DNA of 64,000 bases from Methylobacterium sp. J-070 (GTDB lineage: Bacteria; Pseudomonadota; Alphaproteobacteria; Rhizobiales; Beijerinckiaceae): the NCBI RefSeq assembly GCF_022829385.1, contig NZ_JAKSXX010000045.1:17071-81070 (forward strand), written 5' to 3'. Made by a program: the position numbers and the translations under genes. The notes beneath the pieces were generated by a model that searched no databases, was not told the DNA's origin, and saw only the letters and a program-made list of their open reading frames with translations. How positions within the stretch are numbered: position 1 is the first letter of the stretch; each line of letters starts with the position of its first letter. Below, one piece after another: positions 49,059-58,997 of this stretch.

Positions 49059-50258
49059 ATGGACGCACGTCGCAGCGACAGCTTCAAGAGCGCCGAGCCG
49101 GTGGCGACCGGCGCGTCGCCCCCGGCCATGCCGGCCGCGAAGCCGCGGCGCGGCCGGGCGCGGGTCATCCTGCCCCTGGTCGGCCTGCTCGCGCTCGGCG
49201 GGGCGGGGACCTATGGCTGGCACTGGTGGACCGTCGGCCGCTTCCTCGAGACCACCGAGGACGCCTATCTCCAATCCGACAAGGTCACGGTGGCGCCGCG
49301 CATCGCCGGCATCGTCGCCGAGGTGCGGGTCGGCGACAACCAGCCGGTCAGGGCCGGCGACGTGATCGCGCGCCTCGACGATCGGTCGTACCGGGTCCAG
49401 CTCAAGCAGGCCGAGGCCGAGGTCGAGAAGGACCGGGCGCAGGTGCTCGGCGTCGCCGCGGCGATCATCCAGCAGAAGGCGCAGGTCGCCTCGTCGCGGG
49501 CCGACCTCGCCAATGCCGAGGCCGCGCTGACCTTCTCGCAGCAGGAATACACCCGCTACCAGAACCTGCTGCAGACCGGCTCGGGCACGGTGCAGCGCCA
49601 GCAGCAGGCGGATGCCGACCTGCGCCAGCGCCACGCCGCCCGCGACAAGGCCGCCGCCTCCCTCGACGCGGCGGAGAAGCAGATCGACAGCCTCAAGGCG
49701 CTGGAGGCCAGCACCCGGGCGAGCCTCGCCGGGGCGCAGGCCAAGGTCGAGGGGGTGCGGCTCGACCTCAGCTACACCACCGTCGTCGCCCCGGTCGACG
49801 GCGTGGCCGGCGACCGGGCGCTGCGGGTCGGCCAGGTCGTCTCCGCCGGCACCGGGCTCCTGACCCTCGTGCCGATGGGCCGGGACATCTACCTCGTGGC
49901 GAACTTCAAGGAGACCCAGACCGGCCACATGGTCGAGGGCCAGCGGGTGACCTTCACGGTGGACGCCTTCGGCGACCACGCCTTCCAGGGCCGGATCGAG
50001 AGCTTCTCCCCGGGCACCGGCTCCCAGTTCGCCCTGCTGCCGCCGGAGAACGCCACCGGCAACTTCACCAAGGTGGTGCAGCGCGTGCCCGTCCGCGTCG
50101 CCCTCGACCCGGCGGACCCGCTGGTCGCCCGCCTGCGCCCCGGCCTGTCGGTGGAGGCCACGGTCCACACGGCCGACCCGGTCGAGCCGGTCGATCCGGC
50201 CCGGGGCCGGCCCAAGCCCGCTCCGGCGGCCCTCGTCAGCGAGGCCCTGCCCCGATGA
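49059..50258 (+). CDS. HlyD/EmrA family membrane fusion protein
   Basis: A 399-residue periplasmic adaptor. One membrane helix (ILPLVGLLALGGAGTYGW) is followed by the lipoyl half-motif TEDAYLQSDKVTVAPRIAGI, a long coiled-coil hairpin (about 110-225) and the returning VVAPVDGVAGDRALRVGQVV. The NFKETQTGHMVEGQRVTFTVD region is typical of EmrA. It connects the EmrB-type pump to an outer-membrane channel. The stop overlaps the pump ATG. Confidence 0.92.
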   Translation: MDARRSDSFKSAEPVATGASPPAMPAAKPRRGRARVILPLVGLLALGGAGTYGWHWWTVGRFLETTEDAYLQSDKVTVAPRIAGIVAEVRVGDNQPVRAGDVIARLDDRSYRVQLKQAEAEVEKDRAQVLGVAAAIIQQKAQVASSRADLANAEAALTFSQQEYTRYQNLLQTGSGTVQRQQQADADLRQRHAARDKAAASLDAAEKQIDSLKALEASTRASLAGAQAKVEGVRLDLSYTTVVAPVDGVAGDRALRVGQVVSAGTGLLTLVPMGRDIYLVANFKETQTGHMVEGQRVTFTVDAFGDHAFQGRIESFSPGTGSQFALLPPENATGNFTKVVQRVPVRVALDPADPLVARLRPGLSVEATVHTADPVEPVDPARGRPKPAPAALVSEALPR

Positions 50259-51832
50259 GCGCCGTGCCGGCCGTGGCCGCCCCTGAGGCGAAGGCGAGCC
50301 TCCGGGACTGGCTGGCCGTGTTCGGCGCGATCCTCGGCGCCTTCACGGCGATCCTCGACATCCAGATCACCAACGCGTCGCTCGCCGACATCCAGGGCGC
50401 GCTCGGCGCCTCCACCGAGGAGGGGAGCTGGATCTCCACCGCCTACCTGATGGCCGAGATCATCGTGATCCCGCTCACCGGCTGGCTGTCCTCGGTGATC
50501 GGCCTGCGCCGCTACCTCGCGGTGAACACGATGCTGTTCACCGCCTTCTCGCTGGCCTGCGCGCTCTCGACCACGTTGAGCCAGATGATCCTGTTCCGGG
50601 CGGCCCAGGGCTTCACCGGCGGCGTGCTGATCCCCACCGCCATCGTGATCGTGCGCACGCGGCTGCCGAAGAGCCAGCAGGCGGTCGGCATCGCGCTGTT
50701 CGGCCTGACCGCGACCTTCGCGCCGGCCATCGGCCCGACGGTGGGCGGCTGGCTCACCGACAACCTGTCCTGGCATTACATCTTCTACCTGAACCTGATC
50801 TTCGGTCCGATCGCGGCGGCGATCCAGCTCGGCGCCTTCGAGACGGCGCCGGCGCGCTGGGGCGAGTTGCTCCGGGGCGACTGGATCGGGATCGGCCTGA
50901 TGGCGATCGGCCTGCCGGCCCTGACCTTCGTGCTGGAAGAGGGGCAGCGCAAGGACTGGTTCGGCTCCCCCGTGATCGTCGCGGCGAGCTGGCTGGCGGC
51001 CGCCGGCATCGCCGGGTTCATCACCCGCGAGCTGACGGCCTCCCGGCCCTTCATCAACCTGCGGGTGCTGGCGAACCGTTCGGTCGGGGGCGCCTGCGTG
51101 CTGATGACCGTGCTGGGTGCGGTGTCCTACGGGTCGATCTACATCATCCCGGTCTACTGCGCGCAGATCCAGGGCTACAACGCCGAGCAGATCGGCACCG
51201 TGGTGATGTGGTCGGGCCTGCCGCAGCTGCTGCTGTTCCCGATGATGCCCCTGCTCATGCGCGCCGTCGACGCGCGGCTGCTCGTGGTCACCGGCACCCT
51301 GTTCTTCATCGCGAGCTGCTGGATCAATGTCGGCCTGACCCACGATGTCGGCGCCGACCAGCTGATCCTGCCGCAGATCCTGCGGGCCGTCGGCCAGCCG
51401 CTGTTCACGATCCCGCTCTCGCAGCTCTCCACCGTGGGGCTGAGCCCGCGCGACACCGCCGACGCCTCGGCTTTGTCCAACATGATGCGCAACCTCGGCG
51501 GCTCGATCGGCATCGCGCTGCTGTCGACCCTGATCGACCGGCGGGAGCATGTCCACTTCTCGGTGCTGGCCGAGGCGATCACCGTCAACGCGACCCGGAC
51601 GCAGGAGCGGCTCGCGGCGCTGGCCGCCGGGATGCACGGGCGCCTCGCCGACCCGGTCGCCGCCCACGGCGTCGCCCTGGGCCGGCTGGCCGCCCAGGTC
51701 CGCCGGGAGGCCACCGTCATGGCCTACGCGGACGGGTTCTGGCTGGTGGGGGTGAGCCTCGTGGCGAGCCTCGCCGTGGTGGCGATCCTCAGGAAGCCCC
51801 AGCGCGCCGCCGGGCCCGTGGAGGCGCATTGA
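50255..51832 (+). CDS. EmrB/QacA (DHA2) family drug:proton antiporter
   Basis: A 525-residue permease with about 14 helices. LDIQITNASLADIQGAL is the DHA2 helix-1 motif, RAAQGFTGGVLIPTA and GPTVGGWLTDNLSWHYIFYL are motif B/C-type and the family's helix-5/6 signatures. Forms a tripartite exporter with the preceding adaptor; no outer-membrane factor gene follows. Repressed by the divergent TetR. Confidence 0.93.
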   Translation: MSAVPAVAAPEAKASLRDWLAVFGAILGAFTAILDIQITNASLADIQGALGASTEEGSWISTAYLMAEIIVIPLTGWLSSVIGLRRYLAVNTMLFTAFSLACALSTTLSQMILFRAAQGFTGGVLIPTAIVIVRTRLPKSQQAVGIALFGLTATFAPAIGPTVGGWLTDNLSWHYIFYLNLIFGPIAAAIQLGAFETAPARWGELLRGDWIGIGLMAIGLPALTFVLEEGQRKDWFGSPVIVAASWLAAAGIAGFITRELTASRPFINLRVLANRSVGGACVLMTVLGAVSYGSIYIIPVYCAQIQGYNAEQIGTVVMWSGLPQLLLFPMMPLLMRAVDARLLVVTGTLFFIASCWINVGLTHDVGADQLILPQILRAVGQPLFTIPLSQLSTVGLSPRDTADASALSNMMRNLGGSIGIALLSTLIDRREHVHFSVLAEAITVNATRTQERLAALAAGMHGRLADPVAAHGVALGRLAAQVRREATVMAYADGFWLVGVSLVASLAVVAILRKPQRAAGPVEAH

Positions 51833-51864
51833 CGAGCGGCTTCGTACCGGGCCGGTCCGGGTTT

Positions 51865-52184
51865 CGAAAGGTCCGGGACCCGGCCCTTCCAAGGTGTTTG
51901 GCCGAGCGCGTTGCGCGAGATCGGCGCCCCGGGGCCATGACGCGCGCGCCCTCTTTCCCGGACAGGTGGAGCGCAGCGGAACCGGATCCGGGATCCGGCA
52001 CGAAAAGCGCCGCGCAAGCGGCTCAGGTCGATCCAGAGCGCCGCTTCGCGACGGCGTGTGCCGGATCCCGGGTCGCATTCCGCTTTCGCTGCATGCGCCC
52101 GGGACAGGGCCGTGCAGACCGGCTCGACGCCCTGTCTCGGGTCCTGGCCCAACACCTTGAAGGGGCCGGGTCCGAGACCTTTCG
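51865..52184. repeat. 320-bp palindromic element with 39-bp inverted ends
   Basis: The segments 51865-51903 and 52146-52184 are imperfect inverted repeats, nearly the full 39 bp (for example GGTGTTTGGCC against GGCCCAACACC). Inside are further inverted arms at 51985-52001 and 52058-52074 (GATCCGGGATCCGGCAC against GTGCCGGATCCCGGGTC). No transposase or coding-like frame is present. It occupies most of the gap between the pump gene and the convergent binding-protein gene, so it may be a MITE-like interspersed repeat or a large bidirectional terminator. Confidence 0.7.
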
Positions 52185-52245
52185 CGGGTGCAGGGCTCCG
52201 CCCGATGTCGGGCTTCACCCGAGCCCCCGCCGAAGGGATGCGGCT

Positions 52246-53238
52246 CTAATCGATGATCTCATCGGCCTGGGCGAGGAGCGCCGGCGTGACGGTCAGGTCC
52301 AGATCCTCCGCGACCGTCGCGTTCAGGATGAAGGTCAGCCGATTCGGCCCCTGGATCGGAAGTTCGCCGGGCTTGGCGCCGTGCAGGATGCGGTTCACGT
52401 AGTCACCCGCCTGCTGGAACCCGACGGCCTCCTCGGATCCGTAGGAGGACAGCCCGCCGGCCGTCACGAAGTAGCGGAACGGGTAGAGGGCCGGGATCCG
52501 ATGGCGGGCCGCCAGGGCCGTGATCAGGCTGCGATTCTCGAGGCTGAAGGCGCCCGGCGCGACCAGAAGCCCGACAGGCCTCAGGGCGCTCAGCCGCTCG
52601 AAGGTCGGCTCCAGATCCGCCCGCTCGCTCAGCGGTATGATCAGCGGCTCCACCCCGAGGCACCGGCTGACCTGCTCGATCGCCTGCGCCAGCGCCACGG
52701 AGACCGGGCTGCTGGCCCCGTCCTGCAGGAAGGCGATCCGCTTCACATCCGGAGCGATCTCCCGGAGCAATTCCACCCACTTGCCGCCGACGGACGGCTC
52801 CAGGACGGTGAAGCCGGTCATGTTGCCCCCGGGCTTCTGCATCGTCGCGACGATGCCCTGGGCAACCGGATCGCTGACCTGGAGGAAGACCACCGGCGTC
52901 TGCTGCGGGCGGCGGCGCAGGGCCAGGGCCACCGCGGTCGAGCGGCTGACGATGACGTCCGGCTCCGACGTCAGGATCTCGGGCAGCGCTTCATCGATCT
53001 GGGCGGGGTCGCTGCCGACGGACGCGACGATCAGCGTCAGGTTCTTTCCCTCCTCCCATCCGTATTTACGAAGGGATTCTCTCAGAAGCCGCTCATTTTC
53101 AACGAAGTGTGGATCACTCTTCGGCATGGGGAAGAGCGCCGTCACCCGGCGGATCCGTTCAGGGGCAGCAAAGATCGTCGACCGGCCCGAGACCAGGACA
53201 CCACCCGCGACAAGACCGACGATGTTCCGCCGCCGCAT
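52246..53238 (-). CDS. ABC transporter substrate-binding protein (PF04392 type)
   Basis: A 330-residue exported protein with signal MRRRNIVGLVAGGVLVSGRS. The body, with GWEEGKNLTLIVASVGSDPA, DVIVSRSTAVALALRR, VVFLQVSDPVAQGIV and GGNMTGFTVLEPSVGGKWVE, follows the TrpX/YtrF-like ABC substrate-binding family common in Hyphomicrobiales. No permease or ATPase is adjacent. Ligand unknown. Confidence 0.87.
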   Translation of the reverse strand: MRRRNIVGLVAGGVLVSGRSTIFAAPERIRRVTALFPMPKSDPHFVENERLLRESLRKYGWEEGKNLTLIVASVGSDPAQIDEALPEILTSEPDVIVSRSTAVALALRRRPQQTPVVFLQVSDPVAQGIVATMQKPGGNMTGFTVLEPSVGGKWVELLREIAPDVKRIAFLQDGASSPVSVALAQAIEQVSRCLGVEPLIIPLSERADLEPTFERLSALRPVGLLVAPGAFSLENRSLITALAARHRIPALYPFRYFVTAGGLSSYGSEEAVGFQQAGDYVNRILHGAKPGELPIQGPNRLTFILNATVAEDLDLTVTPALLAQADEIID

Positions 53239-53538
53239 GATCCGCCTCTGCTTGCCGGATGCTTGCCGCCAAGGGAGCGTGATTTGAAATGGTTCGGGCG
53301 CGAGAGCAACCTGCGGCCGCGCGGGGCGGCCGGCAGTCCGGAACAACCTTCCGGCCTGGACATCGTCGACCGCGACGCCGCCGCCCCGGGGACGGGACGG
53401 GACGGAGGTCCCCGGCGGGTCGCATCGAGAGCTGCGCCCGATCGCGCTGCCCGCGCGCGCAGCTCCAAGCCCTTGTTGTGACGCGCTCCCTTGCGCCGAA
53501 CCGGCGTCCGCTTCGGCGGAGCGCGCGCGAGCGCGCGC
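53239..53538. other. Intergenic region between two binding-protein genes
   Basis: About 300 bp containing the promoter side of the upstream gene. No open frame with coding character, RNA or clear repeat was recognised; the GC-rich GCGCGCGAGCGCGCGC-like stretch around 53520 is simple-sequence. Confidence 0.45.
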
Positions 53539-54576
53539 CTACCGGCCCGGCAGCCCGTGGACGATCGGGAAGAACGTGTCCTTCCAGTCCTTGGGCTCGG
53601 CCTTGATGGTCTTCATCGCGTAGAAGTGCCGGGCCTGGAGCATGATGCCGTAGGGCGTGGTGGAGAAGGTCGTCCCGGGTTCCTTCATGATCGCCACGAG
53701 CGTCTCCGGCGGGGTCTTCTCGTTGGTGGCCGCCACGTAGTCCTTGGCGGCCTGGAGCGGGTCCCGGGTGATCTCGGCATTGGCCTCGTCGATGGCGGCC
53801 ACGATGGCGGCGGCGAGCTTGGGATTGCGGGTGTACCAGCCGGTCCGGGCGTAGAAGATCGCGTTGCTCACCGGCTCGCCGACCAGCTCGTAGGAATTGA
53901 GCACCGCGTGGATCGCCGGATCCTGCAATTCGCGCTGCTGGAACGGCGGCAGCGAGAAGTGGCTGTTGACCTCGTTGCGGGGGCTGGCCAGCGCCGCCAC
54001 CGCGTCGGGATGGCCGAGCTGGACGGTGAGCGGGTCGAGCTTGGTCGCGTTCTCAGGCCCGAAGGCCTTCTTGGCGGCGATCTGGAGCAGCACGGCCTGC
54101 GACGAGACCTTCACGGAGGGCAGCGCGATCTTGTCCTTGCCGGAGAAGTCGGCGACCGTCTTCACGTCCGGGTCGCGGGTCAGCAGCAGCATCGGCGTCG
54201 AGCCGACCCCGCACAGGCCCTTCACGTCGCCGCGGGTGCGGTCGTTGAGCAGCAGCATGTTGGTGGAGCCGCTGTCGACGATGTCGATGTTGCCCGAGAG
54301 CAGCGCGTCGTTGCCGGCCGCGCCGCTCGTCAGGTTGACCCATTCCACCGTCACGTCCCCGAGGCCGGCCGCCTTGGCGTGCTTCTCGATCAGCTTGTGC
54401 TGCTCGGCGAGCACCGCGGGCAAGTAGACGAAGCCCGGCTGCCGGCTGATCCGGACCTTGGCATCGTCGGCCCGCACGGGGGCGACGAGCGAGAGCCCGG
54501 CCAGCAGCAGGGCCGCCGGCCCCGCCCCGAAGAGGCGGCCCAGCCGCAACGAGCCCGTCCGCGACGCACGCACCAT
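53539..54576 (-). CDS. NitT/TauT-type ABC transporter substrate-binding protein
   Basis: A 345-residue periplasmic protein. The signal peptide ([20 protein letters not shown]) ends near [42 protein letters not shown] and [13 protein letters not shown] follow the nitrate/sulfonate/taurine-binding family, as does [20 protein letters not shown]. Its permease and ATPase are not in this window, so it may serve a transporter elsewhere. Confidence 0.9.
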   Translation of the reverse strand: MVRASRTGSLRLGRLFGAGPAALLLAGLSLVAPVRADDAKVRISRQPGFVYLPAVLAEQHKLIEKHAKAAGLGDVTVEWVNLTSGAAGNDALLSGNIDIVDSGSTNMLLLNDRTRGDVKGLCGVGSTPMLLLTRDPDVKTVADFSGKDKIALPSVKVSSQAVLLQIAAKKAFGPENATKLDPLTVQLGHPDAVAALASPRNEVNSHFSLPPFQQRELQDPAIHAVLNSYELVGEPVSNAIFYARTGWYTRNPKLAAAIVAAIDEANAEITRDPLQAAKDYVAATNEKTPPETLVAIMKEPGTTFSTTPYGIMLQARHFYAMKTIKAEPKDWKDTFFPIVHGLPGR

Positions 54577-54738
54577 GACGCTTCTCCCTGTGGCCCGCCG
54601 GCTCTACGTCCGTGCCGGGCTTGTCGTCGGGCGCGAGTGGACAGCCTCGCACAAGCGCGCGCAAGGGCCTGTCTTCACGCTCTGCTAAGGCTGACGCCCC
54701 ACACTGGGACAACCTGTAGGTTCGTCGCGGGGGCGCAG

Positions 54739-56430
54739 GTGAGAATTCGCCAGGTGAAGATCGGAATCGGGGCGAAGCTCCACACCATCACGGCCGCCGC
54801 GCTGGTCGGCATCGTCGCGGTCTCGGGGATCGGGCTGTTCAGCCTGAAGGCCCAGGTCGAGCAGGGGCGCATGGCCAAGACCCGCAACCTGGTCGACACG
54901 GCCTACGGGGTCGCGGCCTATTTCGAGGGCGAGGAGCGGGCCGGGCACCTGTCCCGGGCGGACGCCCAGGGGGCCGCGGTCCGGGCCCTGAAGGGTCTGC
55001 GCTACGACGACCAGGAATACTTCTGGGTCAACGACATGCAGCCCCGCATGGTGGCCCATCCGATGAAGCCCGAGCTGGAGGGGAAGGACCTCTCCGCCCT
55101 GCAGGACCCCACCGGCAAGCGCCTGTTCGTGGATTTCGTCGCGCTGGTGAAGCGGCAGGGCCAGGGCTTCGTCGATTATTATTGGCCCAAGCCCGGGGCC
55201 GACGCGCCCGTGCCGAAACTCTCCTACGTGCGCGGCTTCGCCCCCTGGGGCTGGGTGATCGGCACCGGCATCTACGCCGACGACACCGCGGCGATCCTGT
55301 GGGGCGCGGCCCGGCAGGCGGCGGCCGGCATGCTCGTGGTGGTGGCGCTGATCGGCCTGCTGGCGGCGCTGATCGGCCGGCGGCTGACGCGGCCGCTGCT
55401 CGCCCTGAACCGGGCCATGCACCGCCTCGCGGCCGGCGAGACCGACGCCCCGGTGCCGGCGCGGGCCCGCACCGACGAGATCGGCGCGATGGCGGGCGCC
55501 GTGCAGGTGTTCAAGGACGTGCTGATCGCCAAGGCCCAGGCCGACATCCGCGCCGTCGCCGATGCCGAGGGCGGCGCGCGCCGGGCGCAGGTCCTCGACC
55601 GCCTGACCCGGGCCTTCGAGGCGCGGGCGGGCGATCTCAGCCGCGGACTCGCCGCGGCGGCCTCGGAACTGGAGACCACCGCACGGACGCTGACCGCCAC
55701 GGCCGCGCGCACCACCGAGCGCTCCGGCGCGGTCACCGCGCAGGCGGCCGGGACCTCGGCCGACGTCCAGACCGCGGCGGCCGCCACCGAGGAGATGTCG
55801 GCCTCGGTCCAGGAGATCGCCGGGCAGGTGCAGCGCACCTCGGAGATCGCCGGCCGGGCCGCCGCCAGCACCCGCCAGGGCGAGGCCACCGTGCGCGCCC
55901 TGGCCAGCGGCACCGAGCGGATCGGCGACGTGGTCGGGCTGATCGCCGCCATCGCCGGCCAGACCAACCTTCTGGCGCTCAACGCCACCATCGAGGCGGC
56001 CCGCGCCGGCGCCGCCGGACGGGGCTTTGCCGTGGTGGCCTCGGAGGTGAAGGCGCTGGCCGAGCAGACCGCCAAGGCCACCGAGGAGATCTCGGGCCAG
56101 ATCGGCCGGATCCAGGGCGAGACCCGGGAGGCGGTGGCGGCGATCGGCGAGGTCGGCCGGACCATCGAGGAGATGCGCGGCATCGCGGTCGGGGTCGCGG
56201 CCGCCATGGAGGAGCAGAACGCGGCGATCCACGAGATCGTGCGCGGGGTCGCCAGCGCCGCCGCGGGGGCGCAGGGCGTGTCCGACAACGTGGTCGACCT
56301 GCGCCACGGGGCCGACGAGACCGGGGCGGCCTCCGCGCAGGTGCTGGCGGCCGCGCGCGGCCTCGCCCGGGGATCGCAGGAGCTCGATCAGGCGGTCACG
56401 GCGTTCCTCGCGGAGGTGAAGGCGGCCTGA
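54739..56430 (+). CDS. Methyl-accepting chemotaxis protein with sCache sensor
   Basis: A 563-residue chemoreceptor. Helix 1 ([20 protein letters not shown]) is followed by a periplasmic single-Cache domain ([38 protein letters not shown]), helix 2 ([20 protein letters not shown]) and HAMP ([20 protein letters not shown]). The signalling hairpin contains [20 protein letters not shown] and [17 protein letters not shown]. It would sense a small organic ligand and drive CheA. The start is a GTG at 54739; another GTG 15 bp on is possible. Confidence 0.9.
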   Translation: MRIRQVKIGIGAKLHTITAAALVGIVAVSGIGLFSLKAQVEQGRMAKTRNLVDTAYGVAAYFEGEERAGHLSRADAQGAAVRALKGLRYDDQEYFWVNDMQPRMVAHPMKPELEGKDLSALQDPTGKRLFVDFVALVKRQGQGFVDYYWPKPGADAPVPKLSYVRGFAPWGWVIGTGIYADDTAAILWGAARQAAAGMLVVVALIGLLAALIGRRLTRPLLALNRAMHRLAAGETDAPVPARARTDEIGAMAGAVQVFKDVLIAKAQADIRAVADAEGGARRAQVLDRLTRAFEARAGDLSRGLAAAASELETTARTLTATAARTTERSGAVTAQAAGTSADVQTAAAATEEMSASVQEIAGQVQRTSEIAGRAAASTRQGEATVRALASGTERIGDVVGLIAAIAGQTNLLALNATIEAARAGAAGRGFAVVASEVKALAEQTAKATEEISGQIGRIQGETREAVAAIGEVGRTIEEMRGIAVGVAAAMEEQNAAIHEIVRGVASAAAGAQGVSDNVVDLRHGADETGAASAQVLAAARGLARGSQELDQAVTAFLAEVKAA

Positions 56431-56436
56431 GCGGCC

Positions 56437-56859
56437 TCACCCCGCGCCGGTGAAGCGGAGCGTCCCCGCGCGGCGCGTCGGCCGGCCGGTCTCGCCGGTG
56501 TGGTTGATGCCGTCCATGACCGGCACTTCGGGGAAGTCGAAGGGGCTGACCCCATCCAGGCACGCCACGTTGACGGCGTACAGGGTCCGGTCGGACCGGC
56601 GCTGGTGGTGCGTGTAGATCCCGCAGCGGCCGCAGAAGAAGTGCTCCGCCGACCGGGTGTGGAAGCGGTAGCTGGTGAGTGCGTCCGCACCCTGCAGGAT
56701 CGTGATCCCGTCCCTCTCGGCCATGGCGACGACGGCGCCGCGCATCCGGCAGTAGGAGCAGGTGCAGCGGCGGATCGTGTCGAGATCGGCGCTGAGGGTC
56801 GCGGCGAAGCGCACCGCGCCGCAATGGCACTGGCCGGTCCGAACGGTCGTGTCGCCCAT
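56437..56859 (-). CDS. GFA family (glutathione-dependent formaldehyde-activating-like) zinc protein
   Basis: A 140-residue protein with the GFA cysteine layout: GQCHCGAVRFAATL, RRCTCSYCRMRGAV and AEHFFCGRCGIYTHHQ bind structural and catalytic zinc. Gfa binds glutathione and promotes adduct formation with formaldehyde, although many family members have other roles. In a methylotroph-like genome the formaldehyde link is attractive but unproven. Convergent with the chemoreceptor gene, 6 bp apart. Confidence 0.9.
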   Translation of the reverse strand: MGDTTVRTGQCHCGAVRFAATLSADLDTIRRCTCSYCRMRGAVVAMAERDGITILQGADALTSYRFHTRSAEHFFCGRCGIYTHHQRRSDRTLYAVNVACLDGVSPFDFPEVPVMDGINHTGETGRPTRRAGTLRFTGAG

Positions 56860-57009
56860 GCCGTGTCCCGCGCCTGCCTCGAAACCCGTCCGAGCCTATC
56901 CCCGGGGCCCGGGCCGGACAATTCTCGATGTCTCACGCGGCGTGTCAGGAAATCTCACGCGGACGGCGCGCTGGCGCGGTCCGGGAGCCGCGCCGTCGGC
57001 GCCCGGGCT

Positions 57010-57660
57010 TCACCCGCCACCCCGGGCCGGCCCCGCCCCGCCCGGAAACCCCCGCACCGCCGCGCGCACCAGGGCGTCGATCATCGGGCGCACGTCGTCC
57101 GCCCCCAGGGGCCCGAGGCTGCCGAGATCGGCCAGGTAGGCCATGCCGTGGACGCTCGACCACAGGGCCCGGGCCATGACGGGGATCTCCGCCGCGGGAA
57201 GGCCGCCGCCGTCGCGCAGCACGCCCTCCAAGATCCCGAACAGGGCCGCGATGTCCGCCTGGACCGGGTCGGGCGCCGCCACCGTGCGCCGCTCGAACAG
57301 CGTCGCCCAGGCGGGGTGGTTCCCGGCCGCGAAGGCCAGATAGGCATCCGCCAGGCACAGGAGCCGCTCGGCCGTCCCCCGCGCCGGGCAGGCGGCCAGC
57401 GCCGCCGTCAGGGCGTCCCGCAGGCGGTGCATCGTGACCGCGCTGGCCTCCAGCCGCAGCAGCTCCAGGCTGTCGAACAGCGTGTAGACCGAGCCCACCG
57501 CGGTGCCGGCCCGCTCCGCCACTCCGCGGGCCGTCAGCGCCCCCGAGCCGCCCTCGTCCAGGATCGCCACCGCGGCGTCGATCAGGACCCGGCGATCCGC
57601 CGCCCGGTCGGTCTGCCCCTTCCGCGGCCGGCCGCGCACTTTTTTCTGAACAGCGTTCAT
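57010..57660 (-). CDS. TetR family regulator of the psp-like operon
   Basis: A 216-residue repressor. The basic N-terminus (MNAVQKKVRGRPRKGQTDRA) is followed by the HTH LTARGVAERAGTAVGSVYTL FDSLELL-type region and a TetR_C-like helical domain. Its start codon lies beside one of two identical-class palindromes; the second lies before the divergent PspA gene. Autorepression and control of the pspA-yiaA genes are likely. Confidence 0.87.
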   Translation of the reverse strand: MNAVQKKVRGRPRKGQTDRAADRRVLIDAAVAILDEGGSGALTARGVAERAGTAVGSVYTLFDSLELLRLEASAVTMHRLRDALTAALAACPARGTAERLLCLADAYLAFAAGNHPAWATLFERRTVAAPDPVQADIAALFGILEGVLRDGGGLPAAEIPVMARALWSSVHGMAYLADLGSLGPLGADDVRPMIDALVRAAVRGFPGGAGPARGGG

Positions 57661-57715
57661 TTTATCCCTTGCGGAGGGTCCCCATCGCCTCTAACTCTTT
57701 CATGAACGGTGTTCA
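57647..57715. promoter_or_regulatory. Twin TetR operators TGAACRNYGTTCA
   Basis: TGAACAGCGTTCA (57647-57659) and TGAACGGTGTTCA (57703-57715) are perfect palindromes apart from the central bases, spaced 56 bp between starts. The first overlaps the repressor's start codon and the second lies 50 bp before the PspA gene start, so both divergent promoters are covered. Confidence 0.8.
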
Positions 57716-57764
57716 ATAAAACCCGGACCGGGTCCGGGGCTCCGTTCCAGCGAGGTGCCCGGTG

Positions 57765-58439
57765 ATGCGAACCCTCTCCATCCTGATGCGGGGCGTGATC
57801 GTCGACAACGCCCAGGCGATCCACGACGCGAACGCGGTGACGATCCTGCGCCAGCAGATCCGGGACGCCGCCGGGGCGATCGCCGCCGCCCGGCGGGAAC
57901 TCGCCGTGGCGCTCGCCTACCACGCCGCCGAGGCGCGGGCCCTCGCCGCGATCGGCGCGCGCATCGACACCCTGTCGGACGGGGCCCGCCGGGCGCTCGC
58001 CGACGGGCGCGAGGATCTCGGGACCGAGGCGGCGGCGCTCATCGCGGCCCTGGAGGACGAGCGGGCCGACCGGCGGGACGCCGCCGACCGCTTCGCCGCC
58101 GAGACCGGGCGCCTGAAGCGTCTCGTCGCCCAGGGCGCCGAGCGCCTGCGCGACCTCGACCGCGGCCTCCAGACCGCCCGCACCGCCGAGGCCCTGCGGC
58201 GGGCCGGGCTCGAGGGCCGCCGGGTCACGACGCTCTCGGCCGGGGCGCTCGGCGAGGCCGAGCGGACGCTGGCGCGCCTGCGCACGCGCCAGGCCGCCGA
58301 GGCGGACGTCGCCGAAGCCCTGGCGGATCTGGAGGCCGCGGCGACCGCCGGGATCGAGGCCGACCTCGACGCGGCGGGCTACGGCCGCCGCCGCACGGAT
58401 CCGGGGGCGGTGCTCGACCGCCTCCGGGCGCGGGCCTGA
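57765..58439 (+). CDS. PspA/IM30 family protein
   Basis: A 224-residue coiled-coil protein: MRTLSILMRGVIVDNAQAIH followed by NAVTILRQQIRDAAGAIAAA is the PspA/IM30 N-terminal pattern (amphipathic helix, then long helical hairpin). It would bind the inner membrane and maintain its integrity under stress. The ATG at 57765 follows a GTG codon that is an alternative start. Regulated by TetR rather than by a PspF-type activator, judging from the operators. Confidence 0.83.
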   Translation: MRTLSILMRGVIVDNAQAIHDANAVTILRQQIRDAAGAIAAARRELAVALAYHAAEARALAAIGARIDTLSDGARRALADGREDLGTEAAALIAALEDERADRRDAADRFAAETGRLKRLVAQGAERLRDLDRGLQTARTAEALRRAGLEGRRVTTLSAGALGEAERTLARLRTRQAAEADVAEALADLEAAATAGIEADLDAAGYGRRRTDPGAVLDRLRARA

Positions 58440-58483
58440 CCGCCCTGCCCTTCCCCCAGACTTCACCCGCAGGAGCACACGAG

Positions 58484-58759
58484 ATGACGCCGCAGATGCC
58501 CCACACCGCCGCCTGGAAGACCTTCACGCTGGTCAGCTTCTCCGCCGCCGCCGGGATGCTGGCGATGGGGATCTTCTTTCTGCCCGCCGACATCTGGATC
58601 AAGGGCTATCTCGCCATGGCGGCGATCTTCCTCACGGGCACGACCTTCACCCTCGCCAAGACGCTCCGCGACGAGCACGAGGCGAGCCGGCTGATCAACA
58701 AGATCGAGGACGCCGCCTCCGAGCGGGTCCTGCGCGAGGCGGTGCCGGGCCGGCTCTGA
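58484..58759 (+). CDS. YiaA/YiaB family inner-membrane protein
   Basis: A 91-residue protein with two hydrophobic helices (WKTFTLVSFSAAAGMLAMGI; GYLAMAAIFLTGTTFTLAKT) around FFLPADIW, then a charged tail (RDEHEASRLINKIEDAASER). This matches the YiaAB two-helix domain. It lies 44 bp after the PspA gene and is probably co-transcribed, a membrane-stress pair. Confidence 0.85.
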   Translation: MTPQMPHTAAWKTFTLVSFSAAAGMLAMGIFFLPADIWIKGYLAMAAIFLTGTTFTLAKTLRDEHEASRLINKIEDAASERVLREAVPGRL

Positions 58760-58997
58760 GGCCGGCGGCGTCGGCGCCCCCGTCGTGGACGGGGCGGGCC
58801 TCGGGCGGCGCCGCGCGGGGCCGCCTCGCAGGGTGAGGACCCGCCTTCGACCCGGGCCCCGGCCCCATCCGCGTCGCGCCCCGTCACGGTTCCGCCGCGC
58901 TGTCACCGTCCCGCTCAGGGCCACCGCTTGAGATCGGATCCGGCCGCGCCATCCTGCCCCGACGGCCGGCCGCAAGAGCCGGTCCCGGAGGAAGTCC

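Noticed and set aside
53491..54738. Chemoreceptor extended upstream to 979 residues
   Set aside because: The extension is antisense to the NitT/TauT-type binding protein; chemoreceptor helix 1 begins just after the GTG at 54739.
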